Assembly (NCBI GenBank): GCA_946411635.1
Contig: CAMKES010000009.1
Span: 1-64,000 of the forward strand
Length of the DNA stretch: 64,000 bases
Origin: an uncultured Clostridia bacterium
Lineage (GTDB): Bacteria > Bacillota > Clostridia > Christensenellales > CAG-138
Reading direction: 5' to 3'
Positions within the stretch are counted from its first letter, which is position 1. Each line of letters begins with the position of its first letter. Shown here piece by piece: positions 32,650 to 40,780 of this stretch. Under the pieces are notes generated by a model. It was not told where the DNA came from, searched no databases, and saw nothing but the letters and a program-made list of their open reading frames with translations. Both the position numbers and the translations under genes were made by a program.

Positions 32650-33906
32650 TCAATCCTCATTTTCAAACGGATCCCAGCCGGTCTTCATCTTTGCCGAAAG
32701 GATCCGGTATACGCTTTCGTTGAGCCGCTCGCGGCTGATCGTGCCGTTGGCGACCGCTTCGGTAAGACCCTCCAGGATCTGCCGCTGATACGTGTGATTC
32801 GCGCCGCACAGGATCAGATCCCCGCCCGCGAGGATGAACTGCACCGCGCCGTTTTTCGGCGAGACCTGCGTTCTGAGCCCCGCCATGCGGAAATCGTCGC
32901 TCATGACAAACCCTTCGAACCCGAGCTCTCCGCGCAGGATCTCCGTGATGAAGACCTCCGACTGGCTCGCGATGTGTTCGTCGTCGACCGACGGATACAG
33001 GATGTGCGCGACCATCACGCCGTCCGCGTGACCGACCGCTTCCGCAAACGGCACGAGCTCGTACATCCGCAGCGAGTCATACGATTTGTCCACGACCGGC
33101 GTTTTGTCGTGCGAGTCGGCGTTCGTCGCGCCGTGTCCCGGAAAATGCTTGACGATGGAAAGAACCCCGCCCTCGTGCAGACCCTCGATGCAGGCGACGC
33201 CGATGCGGCTCGCCACGTCGCGGTCGGACGAAATGATCCGCTTTTTCAGGAACGTTTCCGAAGGCGCCTTCGCCACGTCCAGACACGGCGCAAGGTCCAC
33301 GTTGATCCCGACGCCGAGAAGCCCCTCCCCAATATAGCGGAACTGCTCGCGCGCCAGATCCTCGTCGTTCTTTTTGCCGAGCGTCTGCGCGCTCAGAAGC
33401 GACTTTTTCCAGCGGAACCGCGTGACGGATCCGCCCTCGACGTCCGTGCTGATCAGAAGCGGGATCTCACTTTCGTTCGCGGCGCGCACGCTGTCGGTCA
33501 GACCCCGGCACAGCGCAAAGCCGCCGTCCTTCCGCGTGCGGTCCACGTTCTTCTGCCCGTACAGGATCACGCTGCCGATATGATACTCCCGCAGGATCTT
33601 TCTAAACTCCGCGCTGATCGTTTCCGTGCCCGAAAAGCCGAACATGCACAGCTGTCCGATCTTCTCCGCGTCGCTCATGCCGTCGACGTACGCAAGGAGC
33701 CGATCCTCGGGCGACTGCGTCGGCTCTGGCGTGGGCGCAGGCGTGGGTTCCGGGGTCGGCGGCTCCGTCGGCACGGGCGAAGGCGTCTCCGGCACGGGCG
33801 AGGGCGTCGCCGTGTCGGGACTTGCGGCCGCGATCGGCGCGTCCGGTTCCGCCGCGCAGCCGGCAAGCAGCAGCGCGATCAGCAAAAGACACCAAAACTT
33901 CTTCAT
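32650..33906 (-). CDS. Glycoside hydrolase family 3 lipoprotein, NagZ-like
   Basis: The 418-residue product has a lipobox LLAGC and a PTPEPTPAP stalk (about 40-65). Its GH3 barrel carries KHFPGHG, a substrate-binding motif of beta-N-acetylhexosaminidases, and VMSDDFRMAG with the probable Asp nucleophile. NagZ-like enzymes release GlcNAc from muropeptides; a lipid-anchored location suggests wall turnover outside the membrane. The ATG at 33906 sits exactly six bases past TATACT and has no ribosome site, so the transcript may be leaderless. It is the first gene of the operon with DUF1846 and the L,D-transpeptidase. Confidence 0.9.
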   Translation of the reverse strand: MKKFWCLLLIALLLAGCAAEPDAPIAAASPDTATPSPVPETPSPVPTEPPTPEPTPAPTPEPTQSPEDRLLAYVDGMSDAEKIGQLCMFGFSGTETISAEFRKILREYHIGSVILYGQKNVDRTRKDGGFALCRGLTDSVRAANESEIPLLISTDVEGGSVTRFRWKKSLLSAQTLGKKNDEDLAREQFRYIGEGLLGVGINVDLAPCLDVAKAPSETFLKKRIISSDRDVASRIGVACIEGLHEGGVLSIVKHFPGHGATNADSHDKTPVVDKSYDSLRMYELVPFAEAVGHADGVMVAHILYPSVDDEHIASQSEVFITEILRGELGFEGFVMSDDFRMAGLRTQVSPKNGAVQFILAGGDLILCGANHTYQRQILEGLTEAVANGTISRERLNESVYRILSAKMKTGWDPFENED

Positions 33907-34000
33907 GATATCAGTATAGCATAGGATCGCCGCTTTGAACAGAAAAAGATGGCAAGATTCACGGATTCTCCGTAATTCGTCCGCATTCGCGCGCGGCCAC

Positions 34001-34091
34001 GTTTTCCACGATGCTTTTCCACCTTATCCACCGACTTGTCCACAATCCGTCTGTTTTCGGGCGTTTTTCGACACCCTGCACGGTGGATAAG
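34001..34091 (+). promoter_or_regulatory. DnaA-box cluster in a gene-free stretch
   Basis: Within 91 bases there are TTTTCCACG (34002-34010), TTTTCCACC (34015-34023), TTATCCACC (34024-34032), TTGTCCACA (34036-34044) and reverse GTGGATAAG (34083-34091). Two are adjacent without a gap. The whole stretch 33907-34337 (430 bases) holds no recognisable gene; apart from this cluster and the glycosidase promoter I see nothing in it. Confidence 0.6.
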
Positions 34092-34337
34092 TGCAAAAAC
34101 GGGCACAAATGCCGCGTCCCTGCCGCGCGTCCCCTACGATCCGCTTTCCCGCGTTCTGCCCGACGAATCCTCCGCAGGAGCCGGGACCGCGCCGACGTGA
34201 AGAACCGCCGCTTGATCCCTTGCGGTATTTCAAACGACGGTCCTTCACGGATTATGAGGTTGGGGCATTTCCTGCAGGGAGACGGGGCTTCTCCATGCAA
34301 GCTTGAATACAGACGGTCAATTCAGGGGGCAGGGGTT

Positions 34338-35117
34338 TTATCCCGCTTTCTTGCTTTGTTCTTCCATTAAGAGCTTGTCCGCGACGAGCGCGATGAACTC
34401 GCCGTTGGTGGGTTTGTCGTTCTTGCCGTAGATGTTGTAGCCGAACAGCGCGTTGAGGTTCTCGATCTTGCCGCGCGTCCATGCGACCTCGATCGAATGG
34501 CGGATCGCGCGCTCCACCTTGCTCGCGGAGGTGTTGAACTTCTTCGCGATGCCGGGATACAGCTCCTTGGTGATGCGGTTGATCAGGCTCTGGTCCTCAT
34601 AGACCATGCGGATGCCCTCGCGCAGGTAATGATAACCCTTGATATGCGCGGGGATGCCCGCGACGAGGAAGATCGCCGTGACCTTTTCGTCGAACGACTT
34701 CGGCGCCTGGTTCAGGTGCAGCACGCCGCCGGTCTCCCGGTCGTTTTCGAGCAGGTCGATCGCGCGCTTTTTGATCGTTTCCGGCTCGACCGGCTTGACC
34801 ATGAAGTAGCGCGCGCCGAGCGCGCAGCAGCGGCGGACCATCGTTTCGTTGCGCAGCGCGGAGATCACGATCACCGCCGGCGCGGCGGCGCCGCAGACCG
34901 CGGGAAGCTGTTCGAGCACCGTCAGTCCGTCGACGTTCGGCATGATCAGATCGAGCGCCATCAGGTCGTAATGCCTGTCCCTGAGCTTTGCAAGCGCCTC
35001 TTCGCCGTCCGAGGCAACGTCGATCTCGCCGAAGCGTTCCTCCGTGGACAGATATCCCTTTACGAGATCGGTAAACCGGGTGTCGTCGTCGACCAGCAAT
35101 ACGCGGATCTTTGTCAT
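34338..35117 (-). CDS. spo0A: Spo0A, master regulator of sporulation
   Basis: The start at 35117 follows GAAGGAGG with good spacing. The 259-residue protein has a receiver domain (1-122): VDDDTRF acidic pocket, LDLIMPN with the phosphorylated Asp, and VKP with the switch Lys. The effector domain is unmistakably Spo0A: GIPAHIKGYHYLREGI and the recognition region NTSASKVERAIRHSIE, ending NGEFIALVADKL. Phosphorylated Spo0A controls entry into sporulation and binds 0A boxes (TTGTCGAA). One such box lies at 35234-35241 upstream. Presence supports an endospore-forming or recently asporogenous ancestry. Confidence 0.97.
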   Translation of the reverse strand: MTKIRVLLVDDDTRFTDLVKGYLSTEERFGEIDVASDGEEALAKLRDRHYDLMALDLIMPNVDGLTVLEQLPAVCGAAAPAVIVISALRNETMVRRCCALGARYFMVKPVEPETIKKRAIDLLENDRETGGVLHLNQAPKSFDEKVTAIFLVAGIPAHIKGYHYLREGIRMVYEDQSLINRITKELYPGIAKKFNTSASKVERAIRHSIEVAWTRGKIENLNALFGYNIYGKNDKPTNGEFIALVADKLLMEEQSKKAG

Positions 35118-35233
35118 GCCGTCCTCCTTCAGGGGCTTGCGCCCTGCGTTCTTTGTTACCCATATTGTACGGTCGGCGGCCGGGATCGTACAGTATCCGA
35201 AAACGTGCGTTCGCGTCGGAACTTTTAAAACGA

Positions 35234-35241
35234 TTGTCGAA
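35234..35241 (+). promoter_or_regulatory. Putative 0A box upstream of spo0A
   Basis: TTGTCGAA is the core of the Spo0A binding site and lies 117 bases before the spo0A start codon. A single 8-mer is weak evidence by itself, but its location fits known autoregulation. Confidence 0.45.
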
Positions 35242-35281
35242 CGCCCCGTTTTTTCCGGCGCGGTCCCGAAAACGGGGCGGC

Positions 35282-35310
35282 AAAAAAAGGACGGCGTACA
35301 AACGCCGTCC
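35282..35310 (-). terminator. Terminator of hsp20
   Basis: GGACGGCG and CGCCGTCC are perfect arms over a 6-base loop, with T7 following on the minus strand. Confidence 0.88.
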
Positions 35311-35326
35311 CGTTCGGATTCCGGGG

Positions 35327-35764
35327 TTATTCGATCGTGATCGCGTGCGTTTCCGGAAGCTTCGGCTGTTCGAACTTCGGGAACTCCAGCGTCAGCACGC
35401 CGTCCTCGTAGCGGCATTTCACCGATTCCGGCTTCACGTCGCCCACGTAGAAGGTGCGGCTCATCGAGCCGACGTAACGCTCGCTGCGAATGACCTTCTT
35501 TTCCTTCTTTTCTTCCTTCTCGAGGTTCTTCTCCGCGCGGACGGTCAGATAGCCTTCCTTGAGGTCCACGTGGATGTCTTCCTTCTTGAAGCCGGGCAGA
35601 TCCACGTTCATCTCGTAGCTGTCCTCCGTTTCATGCACGTCGGTCTTCATCAGGTTCCGCGCATGCTTGCCGTACAGCTCGCGTTCGTCGGGCCACGGCG
35701 TCAGACGGAAACTCCTGTCAAACAAATCATCGATCCAATTGTTATTCCAAATACTGGGCAGCAT
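35327..35764 (-). CDS. hsp20: Small heat shock protein Hsp20
   Basis: The start at 35764 follows AAAGGAAG. The 145-residue product has an alpha-crystallin domain (about 35-135): DVHETEDSYEMNVDLPGFKKEDI, then SMSRTFYVG, then YEDGVLTLEFPK. A short C-terminal tail ends with ITIE in place of the usual IxI/V motif. It is an ATP-independent chaperone that holds unfolding proteins. It is controlled by a CIRCE operator overlapping its promoter, so HrcA should repress it in the absence of stress. Monocistronic. Confidence 0.95.
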   Translation of the reverse strand: MLPSIWNNNWIDDLFDRSFRLTPWPDERELYGKHARNLMKTDVHETEDSYEMNVDLPGFKKEDIHVDLKEGYLTVRAEKNLEKEEKKEKKVIRSERYVGSMSRTFYVGDVKPESVKCRYEDGVLTLEFPKFEQPKLPETHAITIE

Positions 35765-35846
35765 AGGTCACACTTCCTTTCTTTTGCACAAGTCCCTGTG
35801 CCCTCGGACACCCTTCAGGATGCCCCGTTTCTTTCTTTCAATACCC

Positions 35847-35888
35847 ATTATACGCAAGCTTTTAGCACTGTCAATAGGAGAGTGCTAA
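35847..35888 (-). promoter_or_regulatory. CIRCE operator overlapping the hsp20 promoter
   Basis: TTAGCACTG-N9-GAGTGCTAA (35862-35888) matches the HrcA operator in all but one position of the left arm. The -35 box TTGACA (35869-35874 on the minus strand) lies inside its spacer and TATAAT (35847-35852) is 16 bp on. HrcA binding would directly block RNA polymerase. Confidence 0.93.
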
Positions 35889-35934
35889 ACGTCACAAAGG
35901 AAACACAATCGCCATATTTCTGTCAAAATCGGAC

Positions 35935-35963
35935 GAAAAAACCTCTCCCGTGCAGGGAGAGGC
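35935..35963 (-). terminator. Terminator of the MFS permease gene
   Basis: CCTCTCCC and GGGAGAGG are perfect arms with a 5-base loop and a T6 run on the minus strand. Confidence 0.85.
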
Positions 35964-35979
35964 GAACGGGACGCCGGGG

Positions 35980-37143
35980 TCAGCGCGCGTCGGACGGCGG
36001 TCTGCGGGCGGCGAAGAAAACGAGGATCACGCCGAGAAGGACGAGTCCTTCGCAGAGCAAAAGCGACGGCACGACGCCGAGATGCGACAGGGAAAGACCG
36101 CCGAACAGCATGCTGACGACGCCGGAAAGCAGTCCGGTCTCGGTGAGGAGCATCTGCCCTTTGACGTGATCCGCGGGCGCGACGGCATCGTTCGCGTAGT
36201 ACAGGGACGCGGGCGTGAAGATCGCATAGCAGAACATCTGCAGGACGAACGACGCGTAGACCGCCCACGGACCGACGGACGTCGCCGCCGCAAGCAGCAG
36301 AAGACCGGTCTTCAGCAGATAGACCGCCGCGGAAAAGAGCAGCAGCGGGCGGTCGCCGGTGCGTTTGCGGACGTGGGAATACGCGATCATGGCGGGGAAT
36401 TCGACGATCGCGGCAATCGCGATCATAACGCTCATCTCGCCGCCGGTCACCGCCGTGATGCTGGCCAGATAGGAGTTGATGAACATATGCGGCACGTTCA
36501 GAACGAGCGTGCCCAGACAGAACAGCAGCAGCCGCGGGTATTTGCGGATCAGGGAGAACACGTTTCCGACCGGAACCGCATCGCGGCATTCCGTGCGGTG
36601 CGGCGCGAACCGCAGCGCCGTCAGCAAAAGCCCCGCGTTCGCGGCGAGGTAAAACCACAGAAGCCAGTCGACGTGCCGTTCCGCGAGCGCGCCGAGCAGC
36701 AGCGACGCGAGCGCGTAGGCGACGCTGCCGACGCCGCGGGCAAAGGACAGGTCGAGCGACTCGCCGCGGTTCAGATAGTGAAAGCCGACCGCATTGATCA
36801 GCGGCTGCATGGCGAGCGTCACGCAGGTCATCGCGCCGAACAGCGCGGCGAAAAGCGGCAGCACGCGTGCGGAAAACAGCGTAAGCGCGCCGAGGACGAC
36901 GCAGGCCGCCGCCGAAACGCAGATCCCGCTCTTCAGCGTCACGCGGCGTTCGCGGTCCGCCGCCTGCGAAAGCAGCGGCTGAAGGAGCATGCCGAGCAGA
37001 TACGCCGCCGCAAGCACGAGTCCGATCTCGTCCGTGCGGAAGCCGTAGTACAGCAAAAAGCGTTCCGCGTAGGAATAGACCACGCAGGACGTCATCCAGT
37101 AGAATCCGAACAGAACGGACAGTTTGAACGTGCGGTTGATCAT
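35980..37143 (-). CDS. Major facilitator superfamily permease
   Basis: The 387-residue protein has about 12 hydrophobic helices and resembles the MFS_1-like sugar/nucleoside:H+ group: FYWMTSCVVYSYAERFLLYYGF at the start and AADRERRVTLKSG as the cytoplasmic loop 2-3 motif. It ends with ARRPPSDAR. Substrate cannot be assigned. It is monocistronic; I see no strong promoter in the 247-base gap to the next gene, which on the other strand holds the XRE promoter at 37302-37329. Confidence 0.85.
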   Translation of the reverse strand: MINRTFKLSVLFGFYWMTSCVVYSYAERFLLYYGFRTDEIGLVLAAAYLLGMLLQPLLSQAADRERRVTLKSGICVSAAACVVLGALTLFSARVLPLFAALFGAMTCVTLAMQPLINAVGFHYLNRGESLDLSFARGVGSVAYALASLLLGALAERHVDWLLWFYLAANAGLLLTALRFAPHRTECRDAVPVGNVFSLIRKYPRLLLFCLGTLVLNVPHMFINSYLASITAVTGGEMSVMIAIAAIVEFPAMIAYSHVRKRTGDRPLLLFSAAVYLLKTGLLLLAAATSVGPWAVYASFVLQMFCYAIFTPASLYYANDAVAPADHVKGQMLLTETGLLSGVVSMLFGGLSLSHLGVVPSLLLCEGLVLLGVILVFFAARRPPSDAR

Positions 37144-37301
37144 GACCCGATCCGCCGGTCCGCCGCGGCGGGCGCCGGCGCCTCCCAGCTTCCATCATAG
37201 CAAACGGAAGGGGTGCGCGTCAACCGCACGCTTTCGTTTCCGAAAGGACCGTCCGGGACGTCGAATCAACCGGCGGTTGGATGAAAAAGAATTTGCCTCT
37301 C

Positions 37302-37329
37302 TTGTTTTTTCAAAAAATGCAGATATAAT
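37302..37329 (+). promoter_or_regulatory. Promoter of the first XRE-TPR gene
   Basis: TTGTTT (37302-37307), a 16-bp spacer and TATAAT (37324-37329). The remaining gap from 37144 contains no gene. Confidence 0.65.
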
Positions 37330-37390
37330 AAAGGCATAAGATCGATCTGACGAAAACGGAAAACAAACAACGGTTTAGGAGGAACACAAC

Positions 37391-38419
37391 ATGATCGGCA
37401 TGAACATCAAACAGCTGAGACAGGAAAAACATATCAAACAGGAAACCCTTGCGGACGCGATCGGCGTTTCCGCGCAGGCGGTCAGCAAATGGGAGACCGG
37501 CGCGAGCGACCCCGACGTGGCGCTGCTGCCGGCGATCGCGGGATACTTCGGCGTCGCCATCGACGAGCTGTTCGAGGTGCCGCGCGCCGAGCACATGGAG
37601 CGCATCCGGAACATGATCTGGGACGAGCGCCGCATCAAGCCCGAGACCTTCGAGCGCACCGTGCGGTATCTCGAAGGCATCCTCAAGGAGGACCCGAAGG
37701 ACGCGGAAGCGCTTACCCTGCTCGCCGAGCTTTACAACCACCGCGCGCACGGCGATCACGAGAACGCGTCCTATTACGCGGAGCGCGCGCTCGACGCCGA
37801 TCCCGCGGACGAAAACAACGTGTGGGCGGCGTACCTCGAGGCGAATAACGCGCCGTGCGGCGACAACTGGCTCGACAACCACTTCTCCGTGATCCGCTTC
37901 ATCCGCGCGTTCCTCGAAAAGAACCCGGACGACCGCTACGCAAAGATCATCCTTGCGGAGAACCTGCTTGCGGATCACCGGCTCGACGAGGCGGAAGCAG
38001 CGATCGCGCAGATGAAGAAGGACGACGCGCACCTCAGTTACAGCGCGAAGCTCGCGTTCCTGAAGGGCGATCGCGAGGAAGCGCTGCGCCTCTGGAGGAA
38101 GGCGGCGGCGGACTATCCGAACCGCTGGCAGGCGACCGACGCCCTGGGCGAGGGATACCTGGCGCTGGGCATGCACGAGGAAGCGCTCGACGCGTTCGAA
38201 AAGAGCTTCGCCATGCAGAGCGCGCCGCGCTATACCGACGGGCTGTTCGCAAGAGCGCAGGTGCACGAGGAGATCGGCGATTACGCGGGCGCGATCGAGG
38301 ACCGCAGGCGGATCATCGACTGCCTCAGAACCGACTACGGCACCACCGACGGCGAGGGTGTCGACGAGAACCTCCGCGAGATCGAGCGGCTCAAGTCTCT
38401 GCTCGCAAAGCGGAAATAA
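37391..38419 (+). CDS. XRE-family regulator with TPR repeats
   Basis: The start at 37391 follows AGGAGG; 37400 is an alternative. The 342-residue protein has an XRE helix-turn-helix (about 4-60: LRQEKHIKQETLADAIGVSA then VSKWETGASDPD) and a C-terminal region of tetratricopeptide repeats (about 85-330). The layout resembles RNPP/Rgg-type regulators, whose TPR domain senses peptides, but many XRE-TPR proteins sense other ligands. It stands alone, with a terminator shared by the hydrolase on the other strand. A paralogue of the same plan is at 43451. Confidence 0.88.
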   Translation: MIGMNIKQLRQEKHIKQETLADAIGVSAQAVSKWETGASDPDVALLPAIAGYFGVAIDELFEVPRAEHMERIRNMIWDERRIKPETFERTVRYLEGILKEDPKDAEALTLLAELYNHRAHGDHENASYYAERALDADPADENNVWAAYLEANNAPCGDNWLDNHFSVIRFIRAFLEKNPDDRYAKIILAENLLADHRLDEAEAAIAQMKKDDAHLSYSAKLAFLKGDREEALRLWRKAAADYPNRWQATDALGEGYLALGMHEEALDAFEKSFAMQSAPRYTDGLFARAQVHEEIGDYAGAIEDRRRIIDCLRTDYGTTDGEGVDENLREIERLKSLLAKRK

Positions 38420-38428
38420 GGCAAAAAC

Positions 38429-38458
38429 GAAAGGACCGCCGTCCGGCGGTCCTTTTTG
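38429..38458. terminator. Bidirectional terminator
   Basis: AAAGGACCGCC-GTCC-GGCGGTCCTTTTT separates the convergent XRE-TPR and hydrolase genes. Confidence 0.88.
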
Positions 38459-38459
38459 C

Positions 38460-39218
38460 TTATTTCAGTCCGAAATATGCGCAGATCTTTGCGATCGCGA
38501 AATCCATCTTTTCCGGCGACTGAAAGCGGTGATCGGCGTTTTCGACCGGCTCGAAGTCGATCACGTTGTTCTCCGCAAATTCTTTGGAATCGCCGAAGGG
38601 AACGAGCTCGTCCTTCGTGCCGTGCAGGATCAGGATCTCGTCCGCGTAGGGCATGAAATCCCGCGCGGTCAGGTCCGCTTCCCGCACGCTCTCAAGATAG
38701 GTCCGGTCGACGGCGACCTTGCGGTCGAAGCCGATGAGCGCCGGCTTGCCTTTTTCGAGCTTTTTGAGATCCTCGTCCGTCAGGACGGACGAAACGAGCA
38801 CGTCGTACAGCCGCACGGCGGGACAGCGCAGCGCGATCTTCCGGAACGGATCGCCGTGCTCGGAGACGTATTTCAGGATCAGATACCCGCCGAAGCTGAC
38901 GGCGCAGGCGTACGGGACCGCCGCGGGATACGTGCGTCCGATCCACGCAAGGATCGTGCCGAGATAGAGGTCGCAGTCCGGAAGCCGCAGCGACTTGCGG
39001 ACGTCGTCGCCGTGGCAGGGCCAGTCGAAGGTCAGAACGGCCGCGCCGCGGTTCTTTGCGATAAGGCGTTCGGCGAGACGTTCGGCGGCGCGGTTGTCCT
39101 TGTTTCCGCCGAATCCGTGTCCGTACAGAACGAGCGTACGGACGTCCTTCGGGTCCGCGGCGTACAGCTTGCAGCGGATGCTTGCGCCCGCGTCGTTGAT
39201 GTTGAAATACTTTTCCAT
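38460..39218 (-). CDS. Alpha/beta hydrolase, probable serine esterase/peptidase type
   Basis: The 252-residue product shows LVLYGHGFGGNKDN (oxyanion hole), ACAVSFGGYLILKY (nucleophile Ser in a VSFGG elbow, where the first Gly of GxSxG is Ala), HGTKDELVP (Asp) and NADHRF (His). The full triad is present, unlike in the hydrolase at 9477. No signal peptide is seen, so it is cytoplasmic. It begins 3 bases after the GNAT stop and is translationally coupled to it. Confidence 0.87.
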   Translation of the reverse strand: MEKYFNINDAGASIRCKLYAADPKDVRTLVLYGHGFGGNKDNRAAERLAERLIAKNRGAAVLTFDWPCHGDDVRKSLRLPDCDLYLGTILAWIGRTYPAAVPYACAVSFGGYLILKYVSEHGDPFRKIALRCPAVRLYDVLVSSVLTDEDLKKLEKGKPALIGFDRKVAVDRTYLESVREADLTARDFMPYADEILILHGTKDELVPFGDSKEFAENNVIDFEPVENADHRFQSPEKMDFAIAKICAYFGLK

Positions 39219-39221
39219 CGG

Positions 39222-39857
39222 TCAGTCAAACAGCTGTCCCGGCAGCTTCTTTTTTTCCTTCGGCGGGAAGGACGCGTCGAACGCCTCCGCGTCGTCCGGG
39301 TCCACGTAATAGCCCGCGGGCGTCCGATAGACGCCGGCGACGTCCGAAAGCGCGCCCGGGATCAGCTCTTTGCAGAGGAAGAACGAGTCGTCCTCGCCCG
39401 CCTCGAGGTCGTGATAGCGGATGCCGAAGTTCCGGGCGTAATCGAAGCCGCTGTGCCCGTAAAAGCCGATATTGCCTTCGAACAGCACGGCGGAAAAGCC
39501 CAGTTCCCTCGCCTTTTCGAGCGAATAATCGAGCAGGATCTTGCCGTACCCCCGCCGCTTCAGATCCGGCGCGATGCCGATCGGACCCATCGTCAGCACC
39601 TCGACGCGCCGGCCGTCGTCGGCGTCGATGTGCGTTTTCATAAACACGTTCTGCCCGATGAGCCGTCCGTCCAGCTCCATGACGAAATCGAGCGCCTTCA
39701 CGAACGCGGGATCGTCCCGCAGCACGTGGATCACGTAATGTTCGAGACAGCCCGGGCGGTACACGTTCCAGAACGCTTCGCGCACGAGGTTCTCGACGGC
39801 TCTGAAATCCGCTTCCGTTTCCGGACGGATCAGAAGATTCGGTTTCCGCTGCTCCAT
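39222..39857 (-). CDS. GNAT-family N-acetyltransferase
   Basis: Two adjacent ATG codons lie at 39860 and 39857; spacing from GGAGG favours 39857. The 211-residue product has the GNAT fold: the N-terminal IRPETEADFRAVENLVREAF, then the acetyl-CoA loop MGPIGIAPDLKRRGYGKILL (RRGYGK), then GFSAVLFEGNIGFYGHSGF. The C-terminus contains VDPDDAEAFDASFPPKEK. It probably acetylates a small molecule or a protein N-terminus; substrate is unknown. It is followed at once by the hydrolase gene. Confidence 0.9.
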   Translation of the reverse strand: MEQRKPNLLIRPETEADFRAVENLVREAFWNVYRPGCLEHYVIHVLRDDPAFVKALDFVMELDGRLIGQNVFMKTHIDADDGRRVEVLTMGPIGIAPDLKRRGYGKILLDYSLEKARELGFSAVLFEGNIGFYGHSGFDYARNFGIRYHDLEAGEDDSFFLCKELIPGALSDVAGVYRTPAGYYVDPDDAEAFDASFPPKEKKKLPGQLFD

Positions 39858-39888
39858 CATTCCCCTCCAGGTATGCAGTAAGTAAGAA

Positions 39889-39916
39889 AGAAAAGCACGG
39901 CAGAACGCCGTGCTTC
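39889..39916 (-). terminator. Terminator of leuS-mscS
   Basis: AAGCACGGC and GCCGTGCTT are perfect arms with a 5-base loop, followed by a T-rich tract on the minus strand. Confidence 0.8.
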
Positions 39917-39922
39917 GGTCGG

Positions 39923-40780
39923 TTATTCGATCTCGTAATCCGGCTCGGCGTGCGCGAACGGGACGTTTGCGTCGTTCAGCGCCTTCATCGTCTGCGGATT
40001 GATGCGGAAATACAGCGGCCAGTAGTCCTCGGTTTTGCACCAGAAGCGCAGCGTGACCGTCATGGCGAGCGGCGTGAGCGACGAGATCACGACCTCGGGC
40101 TCCGCGGGCTCGCGCAGCGTTTCCGGCTGATCGCCGAACGGCAGCAGGATCGCTTTGACCTGCTCGAAGTCCGCCTCCTGCATCAGCGGGAAGTTGAGCT
40201 CGAGACGGCGCGTTTCCTTCGCGGTCGTGTTCACGATCGCGTTGTTGGACAGGTTCGCGTTCGGCAGTAGGATGCGGCGGTTGTCGACCGTTTCGATCGT
40301 CGTGTAAAAGAGACCGAGATCCGTCACGGTGCCGGTCATGTCCTCGGTCGTGATGTAGTCGCCGATGCGGAACGGATGGAACATGGCGATCATCATGCCG
40401 CCCGCAAGGTTCGACAGCGACCCCTGCAGCGCCAGGCCGATCGCCAGCGCGACCGAGCTGACCACGGCGATGATCGACGCCATCGGCACACCGATCATGG
40501 CCACGACGCTGAGGATCAGCATCACGTACAGAACGACGCGCAGCACGTTGTGCAGGAACGACCGGAGGTCCGGCGACATCCTGGAAAAGGCTTTGGCTTT
40601 TCCGATCTTCTTCGTTACCCAGCCGATCAGCTTGATGCCGATGATCAGGATCGCGATCGCGGCGATCACGCGCAAAACGGCGCTGACGATCGAGTTGCCG
40701 AGAAAGGCTTCGATCTTCGCGAGGAAATCCGGCTTTTCGGATCCCGCCGCGGCTTCATCAAACAAAAATGCGTACCTCAT
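39923..40780 (-). CDS. mscS: Small-conductance mechanosensitive channel (MscS family)
   Basis: The start overlaps the leuS stop as ATGA. The 285-residue protein has three membrane helices and the pore-lining helix with the family pattern AIGLALQGSLSNLAGGMMI (about 125-145). A cytoplasmic beta domain follows (FRIGDYITTEDMTGTVTDLGLFYT, DNRRILLPNANLS). It opens under membrane tension and protects against hypo-osmotic shock. Coupling to leuS is a positional association. Confidence 0.94.
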   Translation of the reverse strand: MRYAFLFDEAAAGSEKPDFLAKIEAFLGNSIVSAVLRVIAAIAILIIGIKLIGWVTKKIGKAKAFSRMSPDLRSFLHNVLRVVLYVMLILSVVAMIGVPMASIIAVVSSVALAIGLALQGSLSNLAGGMMIAMFHPFRIGDYITTEDMTGTVTDLGLFYTTIETVDNRRILLPNANLSNNAIVNTTAKETRRLELNFPLMQEADFEQVKAILLPFGDQPETLREPAEPEVVISSLTPLAMTVTLRFWCKTEDYWPLYFRINPQTMKALNDANVPFAHAEPDYEIE

